A stretch of DNA of 41,037 nt, from the NCBI GenBank assembly GCA_910587195.1, contig CAJUKL010000016.1:1-41037 (forward strand). Direction: 5' to 3'. The stretch is from an uncultured Clostridia bacterium (GTDB taxonomy: Bacteria; Bacillota; Clostridia; Lachnospirales; Anaerotignaceae). The notes beneath the pieces were generated by a model. The model saw nothing but the letters and a program-made list of their open reading frames with translations. It searched no databases and was not told the origin of the DNA. A program made the position numbers and the translations under genes. Numbering within the stretch: the stretch's first letter is position 1; each line of letters starts with the position of its first letter. Shown here in pieces: positions 8,835-15,727 of the stretch.

Positions 8835-9698
8835 CTATCTTCTATGATAAAACACCATAATTTCCTCTAGGCTTGCATTGTCCATCAATGCCCCATCATA
8901 TTTTCTTAAAAACTCCTTTTTATCCTGTACAAGTATCTGATAGCCGAAGGCATTTTCTCTGTAACTGATATAGTCTTTGGGGCTAATTTCCTGAAAATCG
9001 GCTTTCGAAAAGGAAGCAATCCCATAGCTTTGTAAAAGTTCATCTTTATTTTCACTAAAAATCATTCTTCCTTTTTCAATCAGAGTAATATAATCAGAGA
9101 TTTTTTCCAAATCCTCTGTAATATGGGAAGAAAGCAGCACAGAATGACTTTCCACTTCTACAAATTCTTGTAAAATATCTCGCACTTCTGCCCTTGCGAC
9201 AGGGTCAAGACCATTCATAGGCTCATCTAATAATAATATTTCTGCCTCATGGCTTAATGCAGAAGTAATTGCAACTTTCTTTTTCATACCCATAGAAAAA
9301 CTTTTAATAGGTTGATTTTTAGGAATTTGAAATTTTTCTAGATACTGAAAAAAAGTTTTTTCCTGCCAATTTCGATATAATTTTGATGTAATTTTATTAA
9401 CATCATGAGGAGTAAACAAGTCATAAAAAATATTTTCATCTGGTACAAAACCAATTTTTTGTTTAATTTCTGTTTCTTTTTGTACGCTATCCAAACCAAA
9501 TACTGTAATTTTACCAGCAGTCAAAGGAAGTAAATTCAAAACCAATTTTATTAAAGTTGTCTTACCAGAACCATTTTCTCCAATCAAGCCCATAATGCTA
9601 CCTTGTTCCAACTGCATACTAGTAGGATACAAATGAAATAAATCAAACTTTTTTTCTGCTTTTTCCCATAGAATACTATTCATATTACTCATCTCCAT
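8835..9698 (-). CDS. ABC transporter ATP-binding protein
   Basis: Nucleotide-binding subunit of the exporter. Walker A GENGSGKT (residues 40-47), a degenerate signature SFSMGMKKK, Walker B ILLLDEPMNGLDP and the H-loop SSHI are all intact. The C-terminal about 70 residues are the small extension seen in YtrB/BcrA-type ATPases. Two starts compete: ATG 9698, which overlaps the end of the GntR gene, and ATG 9683, which sits 9 nt from the SD GGAG and begins 1 nt past that gene's TAA. The latter (282 residues) is more likely. Translation is probably coupled to the regulator gene upstream. Confidence 0.88.
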   Translation of the reverse strand: MEMSNMNSILWEKAEKKFDLFHLYPTSMQLEQGSIMGLIGENGSGKTTLIKLVLNLLPLTAGKITVFGLDSVQKETEIKQKIGFVPDENIFYDLFTPHDVNKITSKLYRNWQEKTFFQYLEKFQIPKNQPIKSFSMGMKKKVAITSALSHEAEILLLDEPMNGLDPVARAEVRDILQEFVEVESHSVLLSSHITEDLEKISDYITLIEKGRMIFSENKDELLQSYGIASFSKADFQEISPKDYISYRENAFGYQILVQDKKEFLRKYDGALMDNASLEEIMVFYHRR

Positions 9699-10062
9699 AA
9701 ATTATTTTTATAATTTCCAACAATTCCTGTAAAGAAATCCCATTCATTTTTGATAATTCCACAGCTTTTTGTATTTGTTTTTCGATTTGCTTGTATTGTT
9801 CTTCTCGTATCAGTTCCAAATTTCTTTTTGCTACAAAGCTGCCTTTTCCCATAACCGTAACAATAAACCCAGCATTTTCTAATTCCTCATAAGCTCTTTT
9901 TGTTGTAATGACACTAACTCTTAATTCTTTTGCCAATGTACGCATAGAAGGGAGAGCCTCACCTTCTTTAAGAGTACCATTCATAATATTTCTTTTAATT
10001 TGCCCCATAATTTGTTCATAAATTGGGACAGATGATGTATTGCTAATAATAATATCCACCAT
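9685..10062 (-). CDS. GntR family transcriptional regulator, YtrA subfamily
   Basis: 125 residues: a GntR winged helix (about 10-75; VPIYEQIMGQIKRNIMNGTL, then LPSMRTLAKELRVSVITTKRAYEELE) followed by only a short helical C-terminus, the hallmark of the YtrA subfamily, which controls adjacent ABC exporter operons. The open frame extends upstream to 10146, but the AAGGAGG SD sits at 10064-10070. It serves ATG 10062 (2 nt spacing) or, better, GTG 10059 (5 nt). First gene of the operon GntR-ATPase-permease-permease-pseudogene. The operator at its own promoter implies autorepression. Confidence 0.9.
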   Translation of the reverse strand: MVDIIISNTSSVPIYEQIMGQIKRNIMNGTLKEGEALPSMRTLAKELRVSVITTKRAYEELENAGFIVTVMGKGSFVAKRNLELIREEQYKQIEKQIQKAVELSKMNGISLQELLEIIKIIYGDE

Positions 10063-10077
10063 TTCCTCCTTAAAACT

Positions 10078-10125
10078 GTATATATTGTATATATACACTA
10101 TATCATTATAGATACATATTGTCAA
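10078..10125 (-). promoter_or_regulatory. promoter and GntR/YtrA operator of the exporter operon
   Basis: Minus strand TTGACA (10120-10125), exactly 17 nt, then TATAGT (10097-10102). Immediately downstream is the perfect inverted repeat GTATATA-TACAA-TATATAC (10078-10096), covering the transcription start. This is the usual form of a YtrA-type operator, so the regulator should repress its own operon. Confidence 0.8.
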
Positions 10126-10136
10126 TAGAATTTTAA

Positions 10137-10190
10137 TTGTAAACAAGAAATAAATATATGGTTGACAATCTTTTTTGCTTCCTTTATACT
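10137..10190 (+). promoter_or_regulatory. bioY promoter with BirA operator
   Basis: TTGACA (10162-10167), a 17-nt spacer, then TATACT (10185-10190). Overlapping the -35 is TTGTAAACA (10137-10145), 14 nt, GGTTGACAA (10160-10168), close to the BirA biotin operator pattern TTGTAAACC...GGTTTACAA. Biotin-loaded BirA would block RNA polymerase. A second inverted repeat GTATTA-CTATTTT-TAATAC follows the -10. Confidence 0.75.
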
Positions 10191-10222
10191 GGTATTACTA
10201 TTTTTAATACAGGAGGTTATTT

Positions 10223-10756
10223 ATGAAAACAAAAACAATTACCATTATTGGTGTATTTACTGCATTGCTTTGTATTGCTGGGCCTTTAACAGTTCCTTTG
10301 CCTTTTACACCTGTTCCATTTTCTCTTGTTACATTAATTATTTACTTTTGTGCAAATTTGCTAGGCTGGAAAAAAAGTCTTTATTGCTGTCTGATTTATT
10401 TTTTTATTGGATTAGCAGGTATCCCTGTTTTTTCTGGATTTTCTTCTGGAATTGCAAAATTAGCCGGCCCCACAGGCGGCTATTTAATTGGCTATTTTTT
10501 TCTAGCTTTTTTTACAGGTTTTTTTGCAGAAAAATTCCCTTACTCTATTCCATTCCAAGTTCTGGGCATGATAATTGGTAGCCTTTTTTTGCAGTCTTTA
10601 GGAACACTTTGGCTTTCTGTTTTAACGCATACTACTTTTTTACAAGCGGCAACTTCTGCTGTTCTTCCTTTTTTACCAGGAGATATTTTAAAAATTGCAA
10701 TCGCTGCTACACTCTCCCCTTTGCTAAAAAAGTATCTACTAAAAGCAGGAATATAA
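10223..10756 (+). CDS. bioY: biotin ECF transporter S component BioY
   Basis: Substrate-binding membrane subunit for biotin uptake, working with a shared ECF energising module encoded elsewhere. 177 residues, six membrane helices. BioY signatures are GPLTVPLPFTPVPFSLVT near residues 20-37, GLAGIPVFSGFSSG, and KLAGPTGGYLIGY about residue 80-92; LPGDILKIAIAA lies in the last helix. SD AGGAGG is 7 nt from the ATG. It is a single-gene unit with a BirA-type operator, so it should be induced in biotin starvation. No ecfAAT genes are adjacent, as is usual for group II ECF S components. Confidence 0.95.
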   Translation: MKTKTITIIGVFTALLCIAGPLTVPLPFTPVPFSLVTLIIYFCANLLGWKKSLYCCLIYFFIGLAGIPVFSGFSSGIAKLAGPTGGYLIGYFFLAFFTGFFAEKFPYSIPFQVLGMIIGSLFLQSLGTLWLSVLTHTTFLQAATSAVLPFLPGDILKIAIAATLSPLLKKYLLKAGI

Positions 10757-10783
10757 AAAACATCTATTCTTAAAGAATAGATG
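10755..10783 (-). terminator. intrinsic terminator ending the antisense structured RNA
   Basis: CATCTATTCTT/AAGAATAGATG is a perfect 11-bp palindrome (10761-10783). On the minus strand it is followed by TTTTTT (10755-10760); on the plus strand it has no U-run. So it terminates the minus-strand RNA from 10979, not mainly bioY. Confidence 0.75.
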
Positions 10784-10790
10784 CAGTTTA

Positions 10791-10979
10791 GTGACATACT
10801 CCCACCGCCTATGCTAACGCATAGAGACGGGGGCTTCTCGTTCGATAGTACCAATGTACTAAGCATAAGCGAGCTAACCCCGTGTGTCCCACGGTTTTCA
10901 CGAATTACTTTCCATTCGTACCTTGGACATTTTACGCACAGAAGGAAGCTTGGTTTTCGCATATTTGGTTTCTCTGTGC
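10791..10979 (-). ncRNA. structured RNA resembling HEARO / IscB omega RNA, stand-alone
   Basis: Minus-strand RNA folding into consecutive perfect stems: GCACAG/CTGTGC (10974-10979 with 10936-10941), ACGAAT/ATTCGT (10900-10919), CCGTG/CACGG (10880-10894), CTCG/CGAG (10837-10840 with 10870-10873) enclosing TAGTAC/GTACTA (10846-10861), and CTATGC/GCATAG (10809-10824). Conserved-looking unpaired blocks include GAGAAACC, GAAAACC and GAGAAGCCCC. Stem order and these blocks resemble the HEARO RNA of IscB elements as I remember it. No iscB or tnpB frame follows; a terminator does. There is a promoter about 40 nt upstream, leaving room for a roughly 36-nt 5' extension, where an IscB guide would sit. 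The structured RNA is well supported; the family name is from memory. Confidence 0.6.
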
Positions 10980-11021
10980 AACCCTATATATCCAGTTGTC
11001 AATGTACTTGTCAATATATTT

Positions 11022-11050
11022 ATTATATTCTATTTATTTTTATAAGGCAA
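11022..11050 (-). promoter_or_regulatory. promoter of the structured RNA
   Basis: Minus strand TTGCCT (11045-11050), a 17-nt spacer, then TATAAT (11022-11027). The predicted start near 11015 leaves about 36 nt ahead of the first stem. A further TTGACA with TATATA lies closer to the RNA and could be an alternative promoter. Confidence 0.55.
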
Positions 11051-11083
11051 CAAAAAATTTATATTTTTTATGCTGATAAGAAA

Positions 11084-11127
11084 AGACGCAATTCATCCCC
11101 CGCCTATAGAGATGGAGGAATTCTTGC
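11084..11127 (+). mobile_element. IS200/IS605-type end hairpin relic
   Basis: The segment GACGCAATTCATCCCCC, loop region TATAGA, then GATGGAGGAATTCTTGC forms an imperfect hairpin. It resembles the end sequence that commonly follows tnpB in clostridial IS200/IS605 elements. No transposase frame is present, so only an end is left. It points the opposite way to the structured RNA next to it. Confidence 0.45.
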
Positions 11128-11162
11128 TAAATTTGGTTAAAAAATTGATTTATTATAAACTT

Positions 11163-11380
11163 AATAAAAGTCGGAAGTATTTGGGGAAATCTTTTTCTCT
11201 TGTGAAAGGTTTTCCCAGTCCACACTTCGCTCCAGTCTTTTACATACAGAACAATAGAAAAAGTTTTTTCGATAGTGCTCCGTTGTCGTTCATCTACAAC
11301 AACTGTTCAAGTCCGACACATGGCAGCAAAACGAAGTTTTGCACAAAAGTTCTTTGCTTACTTTCTTTCAAGAAAGTAAG
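11163..11380. repeat. modular palindromic element, copy 3
   Basis: Partial copy between the relic region and mgtE. It holds the reverse-complement forms of the GTGAAA/CTTTTCAC and CGGAGCGAAG segments, the GTGCTCCGTTGTCGTTC block, GCAAAAC-GAA-GTTTTGC and CTTACTTTCTT/AAGAAAGTAAG (11357-11380). The last palindrome directly touches the stop codon of mgtE. Confidence 0.8.
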
Positions 11381-12730
11381 TTATAGTACAATCATTTTTG
11401 CGATTGTAAAAAAGACTACTAATGCAATACTATCCACAACAGTAGAAATCAAGGGACCTGCCATAATTGCTGGGTCAAACTTCATAATTTTTGCAAAAAT
11501 AGGCAATAAGCAACCTACACATTTTGCTACCACAACTACAAGACACATACTAATCGAAACAGTCAAATCTACCCAAACAGTTGTTGTTTTGCTAAACAGT
11601 GTCAAACGTAACATATTGATAGTACCTAGCAATATACCACAAATTATACCAACACGTAATTCCTTCCAAATGACTTTTAAAATATCCTTTGTTTCAATCT
11701 CCCCAAGTGCCATTCCCCTAATAATAATGGTAGAAGCCTGAGAACCTGCATTTCCTCCCGTTCCAGTCAAAGTTGGAATAAAACTAGATAATACAACGGC
11801 TGCACTCAAAAGCGCCTCATAGCCACTGATAATAACAGCTGAAATGGTGCCGGAAAGCATTAACACACATAGCCATACAATTCTATTTTTTGCTAAAGCA
11901 AAGACACTTGTTTTAAGATATTCCTCATCAGAAGGTAATAAAGCTGCCATTTTTTCAAAGTCCTCTGTTGTTTCCTGCTCAATAACATCTACAATATCGT
12001 CTACTGTAATAATTCCCACCATACGATTTTCTTTGTCCACAACAGGCAAAGAAATCCAGTTGTACTTTTTAAAAATATTTGCAATATCTTCTTGGTCATC
12101 TAAGGTATGCACAGAAACAACATCATCTTCCATTAATTCTTTTATCATTACATCATCATCAGCCAAAATAAGCCTTCTAAGCGGCACCACACCTAAAAGA
12201 ACTTTTCTTTCATCCAATACATAGCAAGTATAAATTGTTTCTTTGTCTAAACCAGTTTTTCTTAAATAACGCATAGCTCTTTCAACCGTCATTGTTTCCC
12301 GAAGTTGTACAAACTCTATGGTCATAATACTGCCAGCAGAATTATCTGGATAATTTAAAAATTGATTAATCAATTTTCTTGTTGCAGTATCTGTATTTCG
12401 CAACACTTTATTAACAAGATTTGCTGGTGCTTCTGCTAAAAAGTCTACTGTATCATCTAAAAACATTTCATCTACAATATTTCTAACTTCATTATCCGTA
12501 ATAGATTGCACAATATGCTCTTGCATATCCGAATCCATATAAGAAAATGCTTCTGCTGCAGCATCTTTTGTCAGCAGCCGAAATAAAAATAATTGTTTTT
12601 CTCCAGAAAGTTCCTCAAAAAGTTCTGCAATATTGGCAGGATTTTCCTCATTCAATTCTTGCTTTAATGCAATATAATCTCCTGCTTCCATTAAATGTAT
12701 CAAATGTTCCTGATTTTTTACTTCTTCCAT
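11381..12730 (-). CDS. mgtE: magnesium transporter MgtE
   Basis: Mg2+ channel of the inner membrane. 449 residues in the canonical order: cytoplasmic N domain (about 1-130), tandem CBS domains (about 135-255; SAGSIMTIEFV at the start, VGIITVDDIVDVIEQETTED at the end), plug helix, then five membrane helices (about 280-449). FIPTLTGTGGNAGSQASTI and the final PAIMAGPLISTVVDS are the pore signatures. The TAA stop (11381-11383) is contiguous with a palindrome of element copy 3. Upstream lies a 385-nt gap with a possible leader ORF and hairpins, so Mg2+-responsive control before the start is possible, but I do not see an M-box consensus. Confidence 0.96.
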   Translation of the reverse strand: MEEVKNQEHLIHLMEAGDYIALKQELNEENPANIAELFEELSGEKQLFLFRLLTKDAAAEAFSYMDSDMQEHIVQSITDNEVRNIVDEMFLDDTVDFLAEAPANLVNKVLRNTDTATRKLINQFLNYPDNSAGSIMTIEFVQLRETMTVERAMRYLRKTGLDKETIYTCYVLDERKVLLGVVPLRRLILADDDVMIKELMEDDVVSVHTLDDQEDIANIFKKYNWISLPVVDKENRMVGIITVDDIVDVIEQETTEDFEKMAALLPSDEEYLKTSVFALAKNRIVWLCVLMLSGTISAVIISGYEALLSAAVVLSSFIPTLTGTGGNAGSQASTIIIRGMALGEIETKDILKVIWKELRVGIICGILLGTINMLRLTLFSKTTTVWVDLTVSISMCLVVVVAKCVGCLLPIFAKIMKFDPAIMAGPLISTVVDSIALVVFFTIAKMIVL

Positions 12731-12804
12731 TATATCACCCTATTCTTATTTTTTTGGCACAAAAAAGCCTTTGGCACAAAATCCAAAGGATAGGGTTTTT
12801 TGGA

Positions 12805-12897
12805 TTATTTTTTACATTTGCGACCAAATACTTTTTTTTGTGTCATATCATATTGTCGTTGCGAATCTTCATTGCCACTTTTCGGACTGCCGTCCAT
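12805..12897 (-). CDS. possible 30-residue leader ORF upstream of mgtE
   Basis: Starts at ATG 12897 (MDGSPKSG...) or three codons earlier at ATG 12906; the product ends in GRKCKK. A weak purine-rich SD (AGAAAG) precedes it. Just after its stop is the hairpin ATCCAAA/TTTGGAT (12781-12805). A duplicated TTTGGCACAAAA (about 12753-12763 and 12770-12780) sits between it and mgtE. The frame is less AT-rich than the flanks, which is why I list it. It could be a regulatory leader peptide or chance. The rest of the 12731-13116 gap shows no other gene. Confidence 0.3.
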   Translation of the reverse strand: MDGSPKSGNEDSQRQYDMTQKKVFGRKCKK

Positions 12898-13116
12898 ATC
12901 TATCATCTTCTTTCTTTTATTTACAAAAAAAGTTTTTTATTTTTGTCAAAATTAGAAAAAACCCATTTTTTAAACTAGAGTTTCAAGGTTTTCAACTCTC
13001 TTTAGTATATGCCTTGAAAAAAATTACGTCAAGTTTTTTATAGCCTCTTGCAAACTTGTCTTTGTTCTTTTTTTGCTTTTTTGCGCATAAACTAGCTAAA
13101 AACGCAGGAGGATACT

Positions 13117-14493
13117 ATGCAGATACCCTATGTCAAATATCTTAAAACCAAAAATCAAGATACTTTACTTGTCTATTTTGAAAGAAACACTTTATTTTTT
13201 AAAATTGGCACACAATCTGGCTGGACACACCCTCAAATTATCGCAGAGCAAGTCAATCCTTCTTTTGCCCTGAGTCAATATAATAATGAAATTTTTCTTC
13301 TTTATAGTACCCGTTTAGGAGAGCTTTATATTATCAGAACAAAAGACTTTGTGCAATGGGATAGAAAGCAAATTTCTATTGAAAAAAGAGATTTAAGCCA
13401 AACAAAATTTTTTATGATACCAGACCAAAATTTGCTCCATCTTTTTTATCATTTGCCTACCGAAATAACAGGTGTTCATGCACTGATTTATACTGTTTTT
13501 CGAAATGGAAAATGGGAAAAACCTTGTCAAATCGACCGGTTTTTTCCCTTTGGACAAACACCCTTTTTAACGGGAAAAAGACATCAAAAGCATATATTAT
13601 TATATTACCGTACGGCAAGAAATTTGATTACTGCAAGAGAAATGCTGCTTTCTCCTTCCACTATAGGTAGTATGTATCCAGTGATTCAAACAGCTTCTCC
13701 TTGTGCTGATTTATCCATTATACAAGATAGAGAAAGAATCCACTTGCTTTATATTGTAAAAGGACTATTCCGCAGTCAAATAGTCTACCAATATAAACAA
13801 TCTGCATCTATTAGCGCGCCCCGTATTTTATGGGAAAGTAGTTCTTGTGAACAGTGTCTTATTTTTCAGCAAGATAACCGTTTACATACTCTATGGATTT
13901 CCAACGGTCAACCTTACTGCTGTCATTCTATGGATAATGGAAATAGTTTTAGTCCCATTGAACAATACACCGCCTTTTTCCCTTATCATTGTATCAAAGG
14001 CGAATTTATTCCAGAAGAAAATAGTCATTTAAACGCTTCAGAAGCCTTTGGAGATGCGCAAAATGGATTTCAGCTTTCTGTATTTACTTCTGCAACGCCA
14101 GCCATTACTCTTTTAACAAATGATATTGTTGCAGCTTCCAAAGAAAACATAGAATCTATTGACTTTCAAACGACATCAGAATCCAAAAACCAAAGGATTG
14201 AAGAATTAACAAAGTTACTAGTACGTCGGGGAGAAGAAATTGCAAATCTAAATATGCGTTGGCGAGAAAAACATAATCAAACAGAAGCAGAAAAACAAAA
14301 TCTTGCTTTACAAGTTGCCTCATTGGAATTAGAAAATCAAACATTAAAAGAAAAAATTGCAGCATTAGAGGAGGAAAAAAAAGAAGTTCCAGAACAAACA
14401 GAGGAAAAAGAAGAAAAGCAAGAAGAAGAAAAAAAAGAAGAAGAATCTTCTCCTTTTTTTGAATCGTGTGAGCAAGAATCTCTCGAATTATAA
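13117..14493 (+). CDS. uncharacterised protein: sialidase-like beta-propeller plus coiled coil
   Basis: 458 residues, no signal peptide or membrane segment. The first about 330 residues are repeated beta blades with patterns like LLYSTRLGELYIIRTKDFVQWDR and LHTLWISNGQPYCCHSMDNG, resembling sialidase/BNR-type propellers. Residues about 350-425 form a heptad-rich coiled coil (RIEELTKLLVRRGEEIANLNMRW, then SLELENQTLKEKIAALEEE). The last about 40 residues are almost all E and K, ending SPFFESCEQESLEL. SD GGAGG is 5 nt from the ATG. A cytoplasmic propeller fused to a coiled coil suggests a scaffold, but I do not recognise a named family. It stands alone between convergent hairpins. Confidence 0.75.
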   Translation: MQIPYVKYLKTKNQDTLLVYFERNTLFFKIGTQSGWTHPQIIAEQVNPSFALSQYNNEIFLLYSTRLGELYIIRTKDFVQWDRKQISIEKRDLSQTKFFMIPDQNLLHLFYHLPTEITGVHALIYTVFRNGKWEKPCQIDRFFPFGQTPFLTGKRHQKHILLYYRTARNLITAREMLLSPSTIGSMYPVIQTASPCADLSIIQDRERIHLLYIVKGLFRSQIVYQYKQSASISAPRILWESSSCEQCLIFQQDNRLHTLWISNGQPYCCHSMDNGNSFSPIEQYTAFFPYHCIKGEFIPEENSHLNASEAFGDAQNGFQLSVFTSATPAITLLTNDIVAASKENIESIDFQTTSESKNQRIEELTKLLVRRGEEIANLNMRWREKHNQTEAEKQNLALQVASLELENQTLKEKIAALEEEKKEVPEQTEEKEEKQEEEKKEEESSPFFESCEQESLEL

Positions 14494-14506
14494 ATACATA
14501 AAAATG

Positions 14507-14530
14507 CGCCAAGAAATTTACTTCTTGGCG
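14507..14530. terminator. hairpin terminator after the propeller/coiled-coil gene
   Basis: CGCCAAGAA-ATTTAC-TTCTTGGCG. The better U-run (CATTTTTA) is on the minus strand, so it may mainly stop transcription coming from the C_GCAxxG_C_C gene. Confidence 0.6.
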
Positions 14531-14532
14531 TC

Positions 14533-14797
14533 AGTCTATCAATAAAGTCAAAATCTTGGTCTTTGCCCCCAACTTTTTTGAAAAAAAGTTGGACAAAAAA
14601 CTTTATTGGAAAAACTAACGTTTTTCCTTATAAAATCAATGTTTTTAAGGGTGCTGAACGTCCGGTGGACGTTCGTTTAGCACCGACCGGAGCAAAGCGT
14701 AGACCGAAGTTTCCGGTTAAAGTTCTTTCGCTTCCTTTCTTGAAAGAAAGGAAGTAGAGTTTGAAACAAAGTTTCAAGGTTTTTTGACAAGCTGCAA
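14533..14797. repeat. modular palindromic element, copy 4
   Basis: Opens with TCTATCAATAAAGT. CAATAAAGT/ACTTTATTG is an outer stem enclosing the inner palindrome CCAACTTTTTT/AAAAAAAGTTGG. Then GGAAAAAC/GTTTTTCC, GGTGCT...AGCACC enclosing GAACGTCC-GGT-GGACGTTC, the CCGACCGGAGCAAAGCGTAG segment, CTTCCTTTCTT/AAGAAAGGAAG, and TTTGAAAC-AAA-GTTTCAA. A clear example of hairpins inside hairpins. No ORF. Confidence 0.85.
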
Positions 14798-14804
14798 AAA
14801 CTTT

Positions 14805-15167
14805 TTAAAGATGTTGCGCAATAAGTTCTTCTGTCAAGGTTGCGACATCTGCAATCACCTCCACACAAGTTTCTCTATGTGCAGAAATTGCGCAACAATT
14901 TAATGTTTTATACTTATCATGAAACAGCACAAATAATTGCATTCGTAACAATTTTGCTTTTTCTTCTGAAAATAGTAACCCTAATAGCATCACCGCTCCT
15001 ACTAAAGCGCAGCAGATACTACCTACACCAAAGCCGCTGCTTACCGCACAACAACTTTGTTCTGCTTCTTCTGGTAAAGTAAGTCCATATTTTTCAGCAC
15101 CTGCTTTGAGGATAACAAAGGAACAATTACACCCTTGCTCATGATAATATAAGGCTTTTTCTTTCAT
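14805..15167 (-). CDS. C_GCAxxG_C_C family protein
   Basis: About 120 residues with the family's cysteine pattern: GCNCSF near residue 12-17, CC and GFGVGSICCALVGA in the middle, and CC...C in the last third. These proteins are thought to bind a metal or redox cofactor and often sit near oxidoreductases; exact function unknown. Hydrophobic helix about 50-72. The frame opens with GTG 15176, but ATG 15167 lies 8 nt from the AAAAGGAG SD and is preferred (product begins MKEKALYY). Followed upstream on the same strand by the RseC-family gene (67 nt), also a Cys-rich membrane protein, so a shared redox theme is possible. Confidence 0.82.
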   Translation of the reverse strand: MKEKALYYHEQGCNCSFVILKAGAEKYGLTLPEEAEQSCCAVSSGFGVGSICCALVGAVMLLGLLFSEEKAKLLRMQLFVLFHDKYKTLNCCAISAHRETCVEVIADVATLTEELIAQHL

Positions 15168-15233
15168 GGAAACCACTCCTTTTTTCTTGCCCTTTCTTTA
15201 TCATATGGACAAAGGAAAAAGGTGGTTCCTATT

Positions 15234-15659
15234 TTATTTTTCGGTAGTCACTTTAACAGCAACAGGACGTATTTTCTTTTTGTCCCAGGTGGATTCTTTG
15301 CTGCGAATCCATAAAAAAGCAAGCACAGTAAATAAAATTCCAACAGTAAAAGACAATACTTCTCTATCTAATGGAACATAGGGATATAAAACATAATAGC
15401 CCAATACAATCCCTACCATCAATGCAATCATAGGAATCCCGTACATAATCATAACAGCCTTGATAAAACTGTTATTTCTAAGTTCCATAATGACCCAATC
15501 TCCCACTTTTGCATTACATTCGTTATCTGCTTCAATAATCATTTTTTCTTTTTTCATACCCGCCAAACAAGCACGACATTGTCCGCAGGCTTCTGTTCTT
15601 GTCATTTGTATTACTGCTAAATGGTCTTTTATATTAATGACTAAGCCTTTTTCTCCCAT
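15234..15659 (-). CDS. SoxR-reducing system / RseC (MucC) family protein
   Basis: 141 residues. Short N-terminal beta domain with C-x2-C-x2-C (C25, C28, C31) in EACGQCRACLAG, then DWVIMEL, two membrane helices (about 70-90 and 100-118) and a basic tail. This matches the RseC/MucC family. In clostridia such proteins accompany Rnf-type electron-transfer systems, but no rnf genes are in this window. SD AAAGGCGG, 6 nt, ATG. In line with the AI-2E gene upstream (68 nt) and the C_GCAxxG_C_C gene downstream; they may form one transcript. Confidence 0.85.
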   Translation of the reverse strand: MGEKGLVINIKDHLAVIQMTRTEACGQCRACLAGMKKEKMIIEADNECNAKVGDWVIMELRNNSFIKAVMIMYGIPMIALMVGIVLGYYVLYPYVPLDREVLSFTVGILFTVLAFLWIRSKESTWDKKKIRPVAVKVTTEK

Positions 15660-15727
15660 TTTTTTCCGCCTTTCTATTTCTTCTTTATTTTTATTTTAAC
15701 ATAAATCGTATTTGTTTGTCAAAAATC

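Noticed and set aside
10162..10581. 139-residue plus-strand frame overlapping bioY
   Set aside because: Out-of-frame shadow; it starts inside the bioY promoter and has aromatic-rich nonsense content.
10540..10962. 140-residue minus-strand frame across the structured RNA, at first taken for a TnpB C-terminus
   Set aside because: No TnpB motif; the sequence is explained by stable RNA stems and an intrinsic terminator, and the frame overlaps bioY.
11070..11741. 223-residue plus-strand frame across element copy 3 and the mgtE end
   Set aside because: It is antisense to mgtE, has no SD, and runs through the palindromic repeat.
12731..13116. M-box (Mg2+) riboswitch before mgtE
   Set aside because: The conserved M-box segments could not be found in the leader.
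14563..14868. Small frames within element copy 4
   Set aside because: Palindromic repeat with no SD; similar frames are absent in other copies.
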